64,000 bases of DNA from Porites lobata (taxonomy: Eukaryota; Cnidaria; Anthozoa; Scleractinia; Poritidae), in the NCBI GenBank assembly GCA_942486035.1, contig CALNXK010000296.1, positions 157,001 through 221,000 on the forward strand, given 5' to 3'. The translations under genes were made by a program, and so were the position numbers. Shown piece after piece: positions 1-12,900 of the stretch. Every line of letters begins with the position of its first letter. Positions within the stretch are counted from its first letter, which is position 1. The notes beneath the pieces were generated by a model, which worked only from the letters and a program-made list of their open reading frames with translations, made no database searches and had not been told where the DNA came from.

Positions 1-303
1 GACGTGAAAATGCCTAATTTCACGTTTTTTGGAAGACGTAAACAAGCGACGACGAATTTTTCTCTCTCTTTCTAAAACTGAGCGTGGTCGCCAAGAAATC
101 AACTCCAGGGAAATTCGCCTATAAACATCTGGCATTTCAGTGAATTGACATAAACGCGACAGCGTTTGACGAAAAAAGAATTAACAGTGATGATAACAGT
201 GATGTTTGCGCTGCCGTCGCCGTTGACAATGCAAAAGCCGCCTCATGTAAAAACGCATGACCGAACAAAGTTGACGGGGCCCACGAAAGGAAAGTGCCAT
301 TAC
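1..303 (-). other. PAN2 intron after exon 16 (partial)
   Basis: Runs from the donor of exon 16 to the window edge. I see no exon or repeat in it. Confidence 0.6.
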
Positions 304-453
304 CTGATGCATTTGTTGAAGTACGAATCTAAACCAACTCTGAATCAAGCGAGGGAAGTTAGCATTTCCAAACGACTCGTCGACGTCGTTTAATACCAAA
401 CCCAGTGCTGCGGCCTCAGGGATGGTGCGAAACGCGCGAAGAAAGTTGTTGGC
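304..453 (-). CDS. PAN2: PAN2 exon 16 (ubiquitin-hydrolase-like domain)
   Basis: 50 codons, phase 0 at both ends, reading ANNFLRAFRTIPEAAALGLV to FPRLIQSWFRFVLQQMHQ. It matches human GNNFLRAFRTIPEASALGLI and ARLIQRWNRFILTQLHQ. The acceptor is CCGCAG and the donor GTAATG. Later exons lie beyond the left edge. Confidence 0.95.
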
Positions 454-3400
454 CTGCGGAAAACAAAAAAACACATACAAATACAACGGCCATCAATAGG
501 TCTAGAAAAAGGGGAACGTTAATCAAAATGTAGTCATGGTATACAAATTAAATTATGGCTAGTTCGAACAGTTCCTTATCGTTTCTACTCAGTAGCGAGT
601 ACAAAATCAAAAGGCCAACTTTTACCGCAACTGGCATCGGACTCATGTTTAAATCTTCGTCAGGTTTTCCTGCGCGTAGCATTGAGTAGATTTAATTTCT
701 TCCTTGACACTAGACTACAGCGCCTTGTTCATCCACAAAACATATGAACAGCTAAATCCAGTCCTTCTGACTGACTAGTTCACATAAACAAATTGAGAAA
801 ACAGAAGAAATATAAAATTCTTTAAAACAAGTAGCCCACAGGATTCATTTGCGTGTGTCTAGTTATGTAACAGACAAGTGTAGTTCAACAAACCTGGCAT
901 GTTTGTCCAGATGACATATCCAGCATTTGAAACAAAAAGCCAAGTTCACAAGCCAAGCAGAACTCACGATGACACAAGTGGTTTTGGAAACCAGCTCGCA
1001 AAGGTTCCACGAAGTAAAAAAGCTACAAATAGGCACAGTAGTATCGTAAATGACAAAAAGAGAGAGAGGAATAGCAGAAGTCCTTCTTCAAAAATTCTTA
1101 AAAAGGGACACAGAGGAACTCAGAGTATTTAGGGAAGAATAGACCAGCAAACAGAAAATGCAAAGATTTAGTTTTTTTTTTTATTTAAGTCTCAGGGGGT
1201 CTGAGTTTAATGAAACATTTATAGAGAGGGTGGTACGTTTGTGGTACAACTATTTACAAAAGCATTGGAAATTAAAAACTTCACTTCTTATTCCCCTCCA
1301 AGCACTTAAGAAAAGAACCCTCCATAAAATCCCAATACAGGAGTACCGTGATGGCTAAAAATATTAGGGGCTACTAGAAGGTTCCCAGCAGATTCTTTAG
1401 TGAATAACCTAGTGATAATTGTAAACATCAAAACTCCAGATCTTTTAAAACGAGTAGTCTTGGGAAGTTCTTGGAATACCGTAAACTTTCGCTTATTAAC
1501 CCCTGGGCTTATGCAACTGCGTAAGGGATTTAATGAGGGCTTAACAACGGGGGAGGGGGATATATCCGCAAGGGCTTATAACCGGAAAGAGCGATTCTTT
1601 ACTTACCTGAAGCATTGCATTGCAGTAAGCATTAGGAATATGAGTCTCTAAACCAGCAAATGACGTCCTGTTATAATGCTTGAAATCAAAGTCTTCCACA
1701 CCTAACGGAAAATACGGTAAAAACCCACGACTAAGAACATGAATTTTCCCAAGTTAGGCTAAACAGGTTCTTACGTAAATCGCAATTAGCACAAATTTAG
1801 GCTATGCAGGATCTTAAATAAGCTCTTATTTTCTGACGAAAAAATACATTGAAGCTAAGAGTCATTAGTGGCATTCAGCTCATTCCTTAAGTAAAACCAG
1901 TGCACCATTACAATTGAAGTTGGAGTAATAAAGGCACCTGTGTGCTGATGGCTTATCTTAATTATTTGCCCAAGTGTACAGAAGTTCTAAAGATTTTAGA
2001 AAACAAGAACCTATTTCCAATTTTAGGCTAAACTGAACAGGTTCTTGTACAGAAGGGACCTAACTGGCAAATTTTAGCCTAACAGGTTCTTACTCGCAGG
2101 TTTCTACTGTAGTCAAATTGAGAACTGCATCACAGAAGGAAAAAACTTTACTTGCAGAAGAATTTCAAATATAACGAACCTAGTTTTGAGTATCGTATCT
2201 CCACTCGTCTGTAGTGTTTTGGTATAATACTTCCAGGATCTTCGTCTGTGAAAATATATACATAAATAAAAAGCATTTAAATCCCCACCAAAGGATAAAT
2301 AATCTTTTCATCTTTCCAAGACCAAACATATAACCATTAAAATTAGAGTAAAAAAAAAAAGTAAAGTATCGACTCTCTGAATAACGATAAGTAGTTCGTA
2401 TGTACGAATAATTCCCGACGTACATGGGATACAGTCATACCTTCAGATGTGTGATTGAATATTTTTTCTATACCTTTATTTTTCCGGCATTTTTATCAAG
2501 CAACTAAGAAAGAGCAAAGACAACGAGAATTTACAGGTATTTGCAAGACATTTTTGCCAAAACAAAAGGAAAATATATAATAACCTTAGTAATAAAAGAA
2601 CCAATGAGCATTTATAATAAATAAATCCAGCAGCTTCTCTCTGTACCTTTCGTTCATCCATCGTTTTGGACTCTGTCAAAAAAACCAGCACGTTTTCCAG
2701 CTCTCGCCCCAGACCCCTATCCCTCTTACGGCTGCAGACTAAATTTACTAAACCCCTATCCCCTCGGGCAAGAGAAGGATTGAATAACATTAATCCCCCA
2801 CGGCTCGAGCAACGCAAAGAGTCAAGGCCCACCGATGCCTCATGTTTCAGCGGGGGGGGGGGGGGGGGGGGGTCCAGTGACAGGTTTATAAGAGCAAATC
2901 GCTTTCAGTACCTCGATTCATTGGTGAATCTGGAACAGTATTTTCTTCTTCTGGAGAAACCATTACTGAATCTTTAATAACAGGGTAAGCTACCTAAAAG
3001 ATAGACAAGTTGCTTGTTAACCTATGAAAATGTTCCTAAAAACAACGAAACACCAGCTTTAAACAAAGGCACTTTTACTGTTGAAAGCCACAAATTTCAG
3101 GACCTCTTGCAATTGTGTAGGGGATGCTTCGGTATTGGCTGACGACAGACCTTCGGCCGAAGACCAAATGCACGAGCAGGGCTTTACGCGGGGGTCATTA
3201 TAAAGACTTGACCGAGACCCCAAAAGCCCATTTTTATTGCTCCTCTGTCTGACACTTTTGTGGAGCGCGCGACGCGGATAAGCTTAAAGCAGTAAATAAA
3301 AAATAGGGATTTACACTTGGAAATTACTCGTCTCCATGCACCACTCTTCTTTCAAAAGTCAACTCTACTTCGTTATGTAACAAGCGCGTTCAGAATTTCC

Positions 3401-6400
3401 TCATTTTCCCGCTTCTATGAAGAATATGTTTTCACTCCGGTCCTCTTCCTATGATCTTCGCGGCAACTACATTCTTTCACTTAGTAAACCTAAAACAACT
3501 ACCTATGGTCTTAACTCCTTTTCTTACTTTTCAGCTAAACAATGGACTGCACTGCCTGACTTTTTTCGTACTAGTTTTTTGCAAACTTTAAGATACAGGG
3601 CGTTACCTTTTCTTAAATTTTCTTTTGTGTGTTTCTTCTTATTATTAATTATTGTTATTATTTTATTATCATTCATAATGTATTTAACGTATTTTCAAGT
3701 GGGGTCAGCTCAAAGATATTAGCTAGCAAGCTACTCTAAAATTCGAGTGAAAATAAAGTTTATGTGTTAGTCTGGCGGCACAGGGTCTGGGATCCTGACC
3801 GTTACGTTGGATAAGAGTAACGAAGGCCCTGGAGACGAGACAGGGCAGATTAAACAAAGACAACGCAACGACCAAGGAGAAAGCGAAACCCCGAGGAAGG
3901 GACTGAAACCGACGAGCGGCTCCCAATTTGACGCTCTGGAATTGGTCAACAGGGTTTTTAGATCTGCGCGCCGCCATCTTCAGCTTTACTGCCGTCACAT
4001 CGTCTTACTGATTAAAAAGAGAACGCATCAACATACCTGATTTCGTTTCCTGTTGCCAGGGTTAGGTGCATAACCAATAAAATGCCTGACGACCATTGTG
4101 CGGAGAATTTCAGGCTCAATTGCTGGAGTACGCCTGCGAATTTCAAATTTTAATTACTTATCGTTGCTAGTAACACTAGTCTCCCACGCAGCCGTATTTG
4201 TCTCGTCATGCAACCCGCCTCTGCGTGACAAGGGAAAAACGGCTTAGAGGGAGACTATAGTAACAACAAATTTTTACTACGTTACAAGATTTCTGATTCA
4301 GGAAGACATAAAAAACTATTTACCTGTCTCCAGCAGCCATGTTTTCCGCTGGCCAGTCTGAAAGAAGCGGTCCACTGTGGAGAAAGAGGTTTACCTTCTA
4401 TAATTTCAGTTCCCAAACGCGGAAACAAATTTGAATCTTAAAACTTCTTACTCTTTGATTCCTCAAATATCATAACTAATATGGCCGACTCTCTCTTAAT
4501 GGACACCTATATAAGACAGACACCTCAATAAAACGGACACCTATAGCTGGTCCATAGCCCCCTATAAGACGAACATCAATCTTAGGCTAGACGGACATTT
4601 ATTGCTGGTCCTTTTCTCACTGGGCCAGTTTTCACATTGGTCGAAATCTCGGATGAATCATGTGAAAAAATCCAGATACGGGACGGGAGTGACAAGTAAT
4701 ACAATAGGTCAGTCAAACCATTGGCATTAGGGCAGATTCTCGCTAAGAAATGTGTTCATTACGTCGATTACTTACTTGGGCATCGGAAGAGGAAATGCAG
4801 ACAATGGAACAGTATAATCATCGATGGGCAGCGGTGGAAGATGAGGAATCTAAAAACAAAAATAGCAAAACACAATCTGATTTAAAGAACCTACTCCGAG
4901 AGCGACTGTGGAGGCGTGGTGGTTGAGCGGTGAACAGTCGAACTTCAGATCAGGAGGTCCGGGTTCAAGCCTTACTAGCCTGTTCCAGGCGTTCAGATAG
5001 TAGAGCGCGGCGGTAAGTGGGGAGCGAGTTAAGTTGTACGCCTGGAACAGGCTAAAGCCTTTCCGTCGCGTGTTTCCGTAAACAAGTACCTTGGCTCCAC
5101 AATATCTCTCTTCACTGTGAGAATTCGTAGGTTGATACTCGGATGTTAAGAATGTTTCGTTCGCGGTTTTTTAAATTTGTAAACTAGTCAGGCGCACCCT
5201 AAGGTCGTCGGGGCCTGGGAGCTAGGATTATGGATATTATAGGATGTCGTTTTCAAGAAGTGATGTATCAGCAAAAAAGCACATGGCGAGAGTTAGTGAT
5301 CTTTACTGAGAGAGAGTTAGAAGTATTAAAACAGTTCTGTTCTTTATCGTGAGCGTGAGTTTATTGTCTGGAGAAACAGTTCCGACATCACCAAGATGTA
5401 CATAAGGGCACCGGCGCCATACTGCTGGTATCAATCATAACCTTACGATTGACTAGCATCCCATCGAGAGGAGAGTAGCCATACTCCTAGCTGCTTAATA
5501 GTGTGTTTACACAACAGGGCGGCAGGAAGAAGAGGAAGGCAAAACGCTTGTGCGTGACAAACGTGACAGGGCTATTACGTGCGTGTTTCTTCGTGATCTT
5601 CACCTAACAGTTCACAAATGCCACGGAAGACGGGCGTGCGAGGTGCATGCCTCATGCGTGCATTGCCATTCAGCTACCTTCTAACGAACCAGTTTTCTCG
5701 TGAGTATCTAAAACAAATTCACATTTCCTGTGGTTTTGCATTGCTTAAGATCAGAAACTTACTGGATGAGCAAACTCTGTCGGTCTTGAATACAAATTGT
5801 AGATTATTTCTTTTTCTTGTGTCTCTCCCCAAAGATGAGTATTTCCTGGAAAACAAAAAACATTAATTTCAGTCGAACGTCTGTATTTCATTTATGCCGG
5901 GGATTAAGTTGTTTTCCCGATTAGTGGGGTAGCGAAGTGTTTACAAGGCGAGAGTTCACTGTATATCTATGTTGCAATTATTTTTTTTTACTTCAGTTAA
6001 TTTTTGTTTTTCCTCTGTTTTAAATTCATTAGCATACACTACCATGCCCAAAAACAATGAAAAAATAAAAAATTAACTGCATTTAACATCTAAAATCCCA
6101 GACAAAAAGCTTGAAACACTTTGGAAAATGTCGCTATCCCTCTCCCCCCCCCCCCCCACCTCCTCTTTTCCGCAATGTTGTTGTAGCCACGTAACTTTGC
6201 AATCATATCTCAACATTGCAGAAGGAAAGGGAAGTGCATGGGTTGGGTGTTTCAAGGATTTTTTTTGGCGAGGATTGTAGCTGATTCTTTGAAACCGAAC
6301 CCAGCGAAATGTTCAGCCATTTAAGCGAAAAAAGGGTCACACAGCAGGGCTTTTTTGCACCTGATAAGCTCGAAAATCACACTAGCAAAGGAAAAGGAAA

Positions 6401-6959
6401 AGTGAAGGAGGAAGACAGGAGGAGAAGAGAAAAAAGCATTGGTTACACTCTTAGTTTTAATAATATCTACTCTGGAGATGGTTTTTGGTCTGGTGAAATA
6501 TATCTAATTGGCGGTAATATTTTCAAAAATCCGGCAAAATATATTTTATCATAGTTATAAATATACAATACCTCCGGCGTCGCCAAACACCATTGACTGG
6601 CAAGTCGCCGAAATGTCAAATGTTGTACATAAGGTGCCTTGAGTATTAACTTGGTACACCATCATTGATGACTGTGTGACCAGGCCTCCTGGTTCGTGAA
6701 GCTGGAACTGACCATTCTGAGGAAAATAACAGACAGACAAAACCAGGATTAGTATAGGTAATAGCATGATTTGTAGTTATATTTGACATAAATACCACGA
6801 GTGATATTTCGAAATTGTTATACGTAATTTCACGAGCCTTTAGGCGAGTGAAATTTGAGACAATTTTGAAATTTCACGAGTGGTATTTATGCCAAATATC
6901 ATGTACAAATCACGCTATTATTTGTTTATACTACTACCCTCAAAAGGTTTGTAATTTTC

Positions 6960-6992
<33 letters not shown>

Positions 6993-9900
6993 ACTGCTCT
7001 TAGCCAACCAAACTGCAGAAATTTGTCATGTAGTAGCATAAAGAAGGAATGAAGGATTGTATACATCTTTCATCTGCAGGTAAAATCATGGACAACAGTC
7101 CCTAGGTCGCTAAAAGTATATCAGCAGTTGTATGCGTTTTAGTATTACCGTTTAAATATCGTGAACCCTCCCCCTCCCTACCCAATACAATGTTGATAAT
7201 TCAAATGAATTATGGCTTCACCCTTACGATACTCTCCGCGGGCTGGGAGAATTGGGAAGATGAATTTTCAGTCGCGCGCGAACGTTTATTTGACGTGTGT
7301 TGAAAAGCGTTATGACAGCACAATTTTCCTTAAATAATAAAATAAACTGAGATTGGTTCCGACGACCTCAATTGTAGATAAAAATAAAAATTAAATGAAA
7401 TGCTCAAACGTTAATTACATCAATTAATATCTTCATATGTCATGTTTGACAGGCAGTATGAGGAGAATTCTCCCCCGATTTTCTGCTTAAGCCCCGTGCA
7501 AACGGACGCAACATAGTTGGGAGTCGTTGCGTCCGTTTGCATGTAGCTAGAAGTTTGACCGGTTTCAAACTTTCTGCAGCAACTCCCAACAACATGCAAC
7601 AACATGAAACAGGGTGTGCAAACAGACGCACCATGTAACATCCAGCAATGTTGCGTCCGTTTCCAGGGGGCTTTACTCTGTCCATATTTAATGTGCGCCT
7701 CAATGCAAACTACTGAGTTACCAGGAATTGTAAAACCCTTGTAAAGAATTTTTTCCGTCCGTAAGAAACGCCCACCATAGTATTCTTTTTGTGAACCACC
7801 TACCTGAGAAACTACTGCTACTCTTGATGTAAGAGCAGGAACAAACTTCAACATTAGCGGGTCAACAGCAATCTAAATAGAAAGACATTCCATCTAGTTT
7901 CAAGAAAATTTTTCAGGCGGTTATCGGTAGTATCATAAACCCACGTTCTCAAGACAGTTAAAGGGACAGGTTCACGGTGAAGCGCATGCTCATTAATTAA
8001 ATTACTTCTTTCCAACTTATTATAGATGGTTTTCACAGTGACGTCATCAAATTGTAAAGTCAAAATAGCGAGGTTTTACGAATTCTTATTATTTGGGCGT
8101 GGCCCAAATAGAGTAATGGAAACGGCTTGTTTTGACGCAAATGTGCAATAGGCACGCAATACGTGCTAACGTAAACAAGGCAAGTAAACAAGCGAAGCGA
8201 GCGAATGTCTGTCATGCGAACGTCTTGTACAAGGTACGAGGCATGTCGGAAAGAAAGCTCTACTTGCACACGGCACTTAATCGCACTTTTACGATCTCTG
8301 AAGTTAATCTGAATCTTCAGTATTTTTGCCTCATCGAAATTTGGAAGTCTGAAGTCCAGGGATGAAGCAAGCAACGAACTTTGAAACACAGAAACACAAA
8401 AAACGGATCGAAATCCACCAATCACAAATCATAAACAATGACCTTTTGAACCCGCTGAAGAAAACTTTCGTTTCCTAAGAGGATCGAAATGCACCAATCA
8501 TGGAAAGACAGTTTTAATTGCATGTTTCCTAAGAGGTCATCTGAATTTGCTGTTTTCTTTATTTTATGTCCATTTTTTGTGATTGGTCGATTTTGTTAGG
8601 TCGAGTGGATGATCCAATGAGGGACGATTTGGATATCGTTTGATCCGAAATTTTTCGAAGCAGCAGTGAGAAGCAGTTTGGGTAAGATTTGGCCGCGGCG
8701 TTTCGGGGAACGTGTTAATATATTGTTCAATTATGTTATCCCGGGTTAAATGCACACACTGTTCGCGGTAGGCCCACACTAAAAAATAACACTGAGTGTT
8801 TTCGGAATGGGCTGGTCCGCGAACTCAAAAAAAACAAAGGAAATTATCAAGACATTCAATGACATGAAAGACTCATGGACCCCACAGACGTAATAACAAA
8901 TCGGAATGTCGGGAGTGTACGTGTAAAATGGATAAGAGTTTTAACAGAGGAATGTTTAACAAGTTTGAGAGTCGCAAGGTTTGTGTAGCTGGTTATCACT
9001 GTGACAATAGTGATTTTGATTTATGCATTACGGAGCACAACGAGTTGCCCGTGATAAAAATCTGTTCCGATGAAGGAAGAGACGATTGTCAACAATTGAA
9101 ACCAAAAGGGACTGAGGCTTCTTTTGGAACTACTGTGATAACTGCAACAATTCTTTTTATTATTTCAATTTTGTTTAGCAGGGTGACAGTTAATGTACTT
9201 GTTTTTGTATTGCGTGTTGTGTTTTTTCATACGATGCGTCGGGATTTTGCTTTATCAGCAAGTTTTGTGTTAGTGTTTTGATGGCAGCGAGGTGACGACA
9301 AGAGAAGCTAATGAGCTAGTTGTACAGAAGGAAAATTGTGTTGTGGAGGAAATAAAAGAAGTTGATCTCGTCGTGGGAAATTTATTTATAACAGAACTTA
9401 CAATTTCATTGGTTTAAACCAGGTTAGTCCATTATATTTTCGGCATGACAAATTACCATAAAATCGAGATTGTAATTCGAAACTCGCGTTGTTTTCAAAA
9501 TTTGCATAAATCGGCCGCTGCAAAGGAATATTTAGGTTACATGTGCTTCGAAATCCCGGGGGGGGCACTTGGGTATTTTTTGGGTGGGTATGTGCCGCCC
9601 GGGACTCCAAATTGGCACCCCATTCTAAAAAAAAATTTCCCTAAAATTGATACCCCGTTCTAGAAATGGGCCAATTTTTTATAACCCGTTCTAGTATTCG
9701 CCCTTAAACTTATACCCCGTTCTAGAAATGGGCCGATTTTTTATACTCCGTTCTAGAAAGTTTGTAAATTGAAATAGCCCTGTTTTTTTAAAAGGTATTT
9801 CTTTATTTGTTCGACTTATACATCAAATAAATGCTTCTTCATAATCAGTAACAATTTTAAGCAGAAGATAAAGCCGTGATCCACAATTTTTTATACCCCG

Positions 9901-12900
9901 TTCTAGAAAACGCCTCTGAAATGGATACCCCGTTCTAAATCAGGAGCTTCAAAATCACGACCCCGTTGGGCGGCACATACCCGTATAGGTAATGTATGGG
10001 AGTACCCCCCCCCCCCGGTTCGAAATACTGTACCTTCAGAGCGGCATATCTTTTACTTGTTGTGCTATATCTTTCAAAACTATCGATCGATTTTAGCTCA
10101 AAACTCTCAAAGCAGCGGTTTAAATGTTAAAGCCCGTGGCTGGTTGAAATCGTCTCTTGTTTGTTTTCAAACGATTTAGGATGGATCGAACCGACTTTGG
10201 ATTGATTATTATTTTATCAGCTTGTGGTATGAACGAAACCTTTTCCTTCTCGATAAAGTTCACTCAACGAATTTAGAAAGATTCACTTGACTTTTCATAT
10301 GTGGAATGAACTGACTTTTTTGTGGAACGAACTGACTATTTCATGGAACGATCTGACTATTGATTGGAACGATCTGACTTGGAATTAACGATGTCAACGA
10401 TCTGACCATGGAACAAAATGACCGGTTACCGTCATGCCACTAGCAGACTACCAATGAACAAATTAAAATCTTTGTTACAGAAAACACGGAAAGTGACACT
10501 TTTTGTATGGAAGAGTATTCGGAAAAATACACCATTGTCGTCTGAAATTCATCGTTACGTTAAAAGTAGAAAAGGTTTACACTTTCACAGGTACAGAAGT
10601 AACAGTAACAGTGTGAGGTTTTTACTTAAGGGACAACTACAAAACTAGTTCGTAAACGGGGGAAGGTGTATCTGTCGTCCAAGCAGCAGATCACAGGCGA
10701 TTTAGGTGGAATGAGATATCCAAATAGGCTTCTAAGTAAGAATTTGCCCCTCTGTACATGTAATTATCCATTTTATAGTGCTTAAAACAGTTTGAATCAC
10801 CGGGTTAATTTTGGCCAATTTCTAAGCTTTGTACTAATATAGAAAAGAATCCAGGGCCGTCAGTTTATGTAGATGCTACAAAAACAATTAATACTCCATA
10901 CTGTCAAGGAAATGTTACAGGATTTGGGGAAAATGGTGGACAACGATGTGTCGCAATGAGTCTGTGCGCTTTAATTTACAGTAAGATAACAAAGATGACT
11001 TCAGTTGATGATATGACTCAAATAATGATTGTTGGTATTCAATTATATTCTTGTCTGTCACTGCTTGCAAGACAATCTATGTCAATGTTAACAGAATTGC
11101 CAGGAATGGTTACAGTGTTTGAGCAATTTTTCCACCTTGAATACAGTGACAGTTACACTTGTAACATACATCACCACTGTATATGCCGCTCACAGGTTAC
11201 AGTATTTCAAACACTCTTGGCACTGAACTACAACTCATTCATTTTAACGGTGGCAATTATTGGTGTTGGTATGTACAGCACTAAGGCTGGGGTATATAAT
11301 GTATTTGATTCTCATGCTAGAGATATGCATCATAACAGTCATAGTGAAGGGACATGTGTATTGTTGGAAATACCATCAATGCATAAATTAGTACAATATT
11401 TTCAGACTCTGCATAGGAATGAGGATATATATGAACTTAAAGGTGTACATATTGCCGCCTTTGAACCTCATCTTTTCTCTAGCAATGTTGAAAATTGTAG
11501 TATATCAAATGTTAATAGTTACCAATGTTCCTGTAAACACTGCTGCCCTATAGCAGTTTATGCAATGTGTTACTGTCTTATTATTCCTTGTGGATACTGG
11601 ACTTAAGGAACTTTATTTGCCCTTGTTAGTAACCGGAATACACTATGCAAAGTTATGGGTGTGAAAACACATCTGTCAGTATCAGTGGAGCTGAGATAAA
11701 CCTTACTCTCCGGGCTGTAAACACTGATGTCCTATGTTGCAATTTGGCTCCAAGCATGTCTGCATTGAAGATGTGTATATTTTCAAACACTGTCGTGAAA
11801 TGACACTATTTTTGTTGTGGATTGAGACATACTGTATTAGCTGTGTGGTTCAACAAACAAGTGGAGAAAAGGATTTGTCTTCTCTGGTAAGAGATGATGA
11901 CAGTTCTTTAGCTGCAATAAGGCACGTTCAAAGTATCATACCCGTAGTACGACCACACCCAAATATACGCTCACACAGCGTCTTGTTTACACTAGGTTGA
12001 AGATAAACAAAAAGTAAACCTTTGTACAATCCCGTACCATGTTTCATTTCGAAATTACAGCAATTTGAACTTCCAAGTTTTCACAGTGCGTGACACCAAA
12101 ATAGGAACGCTGTCTCGTTAAAAAAAAGGCTGTCCACTTGATTTCCAATAGTATAACCGTTTCAAGTATTAGAAGATATGTTTATGCGCGAGTATGCTAG
12201 TTCTCGAGTGAAAAGAAAGAGCTTTTATAGAAAAAGTGGACCCCAGATGTTTTTGTTGATTTCCTGCGGCCACATTGGTGCACAAAACGGTGCACCAATA
12301 TGGCGTCTCCATACAAAGCTCTACAAAGGTGCGTGAAACGTTTCGGCAAATAACTCAGAATCTGTGGGCCCCAAAGACCTGAGAGTTGGACAAAATGTTT
12401 ATATGTTAGTCTTTTATAACATTTCATTTTCTTGGCTTCTTCCACTGGACGGTTTCCAATTTATTTTTTTGTTGCGTGACAGTGAAAACGATCTGTTAAT
12501 TCTATCGGTTAATAATCCCACTCACATGTATCTCAGCGATCTCAGAGTGTATTTCAAAGTAGAATTGTATTTCAGAGTAACCTGAAGTAGGATGGAGGAG
12601 TGCTAAAATCGCAGAAAAAATTAGTGGATTATGTCAGCACTACCACCGTTGAATTTATTGTTGACCCGAAGCTTTTATCCCATGGTTCATTAATTTACAG
12701 CTATTTGCAAATATTTAAGTTGATCAAGTGCTAGTGACTGCCAGGGGATTGTGCATCCTCGGAGACCCAGGGGCAGTCAGTCGGGTCGATAAAATGTTCG
12801 TGGTGAAAGTTTACTGTAAGATCGAGACGAGCCCCTGGGCACTTACTCTTACCGAACCAGTTCCAGAAGCGTTTGAATTGCCTGCCTCTGATTGGCCAGA

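Larger units (their letters stand above)
4850..6571 (-). other. PAN2 introns around an unplaced exon
   Basis: Besides the SINE it holds a dispersed-repeat copy at 5514-5606 (second copy at 44608-44700), a repeat-like segment at about 5870-5970 and a C run near 6147. An exon of about 30 codons, length 2 modulo 3, should lie here but I could not identify it. Confidence 0.5.

Noticed and set aside
899..1132. 77-codon plus-strand ORF
   Set aside because: Opposite strand of PAN2 exon 15, which matches the protein family strongly.
3723..3998. 91-codon minus-strand ORF starting near an AAGATGGCGGCG context
   Set aside because: The start context is attractive, but there is no family resemblance, it lies in a PAN2 intron and the region looks repeat-like.
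4900..4975. Functional tRNA gene
   Set aside because: A and B boxes are present but the acceptor and anticodon stems do not close, and SINE body sequence follows after the inserted MITE.
5683..5712. Minus-strand segment after a good acceptor reading YSRENWFV, similar to the missing PAN2 exon (YSRETEF)
   Set aside because: Its length (30 bases) and phases do not fit exon 8 or exon 9, and the match is only four or five residues.
6450..6502. Minus-strand SPDQKPSPE stretch as the missing PAN2 exon
   Set aside because: The phase is wrong for the split glycine codon and a stop follows at once.
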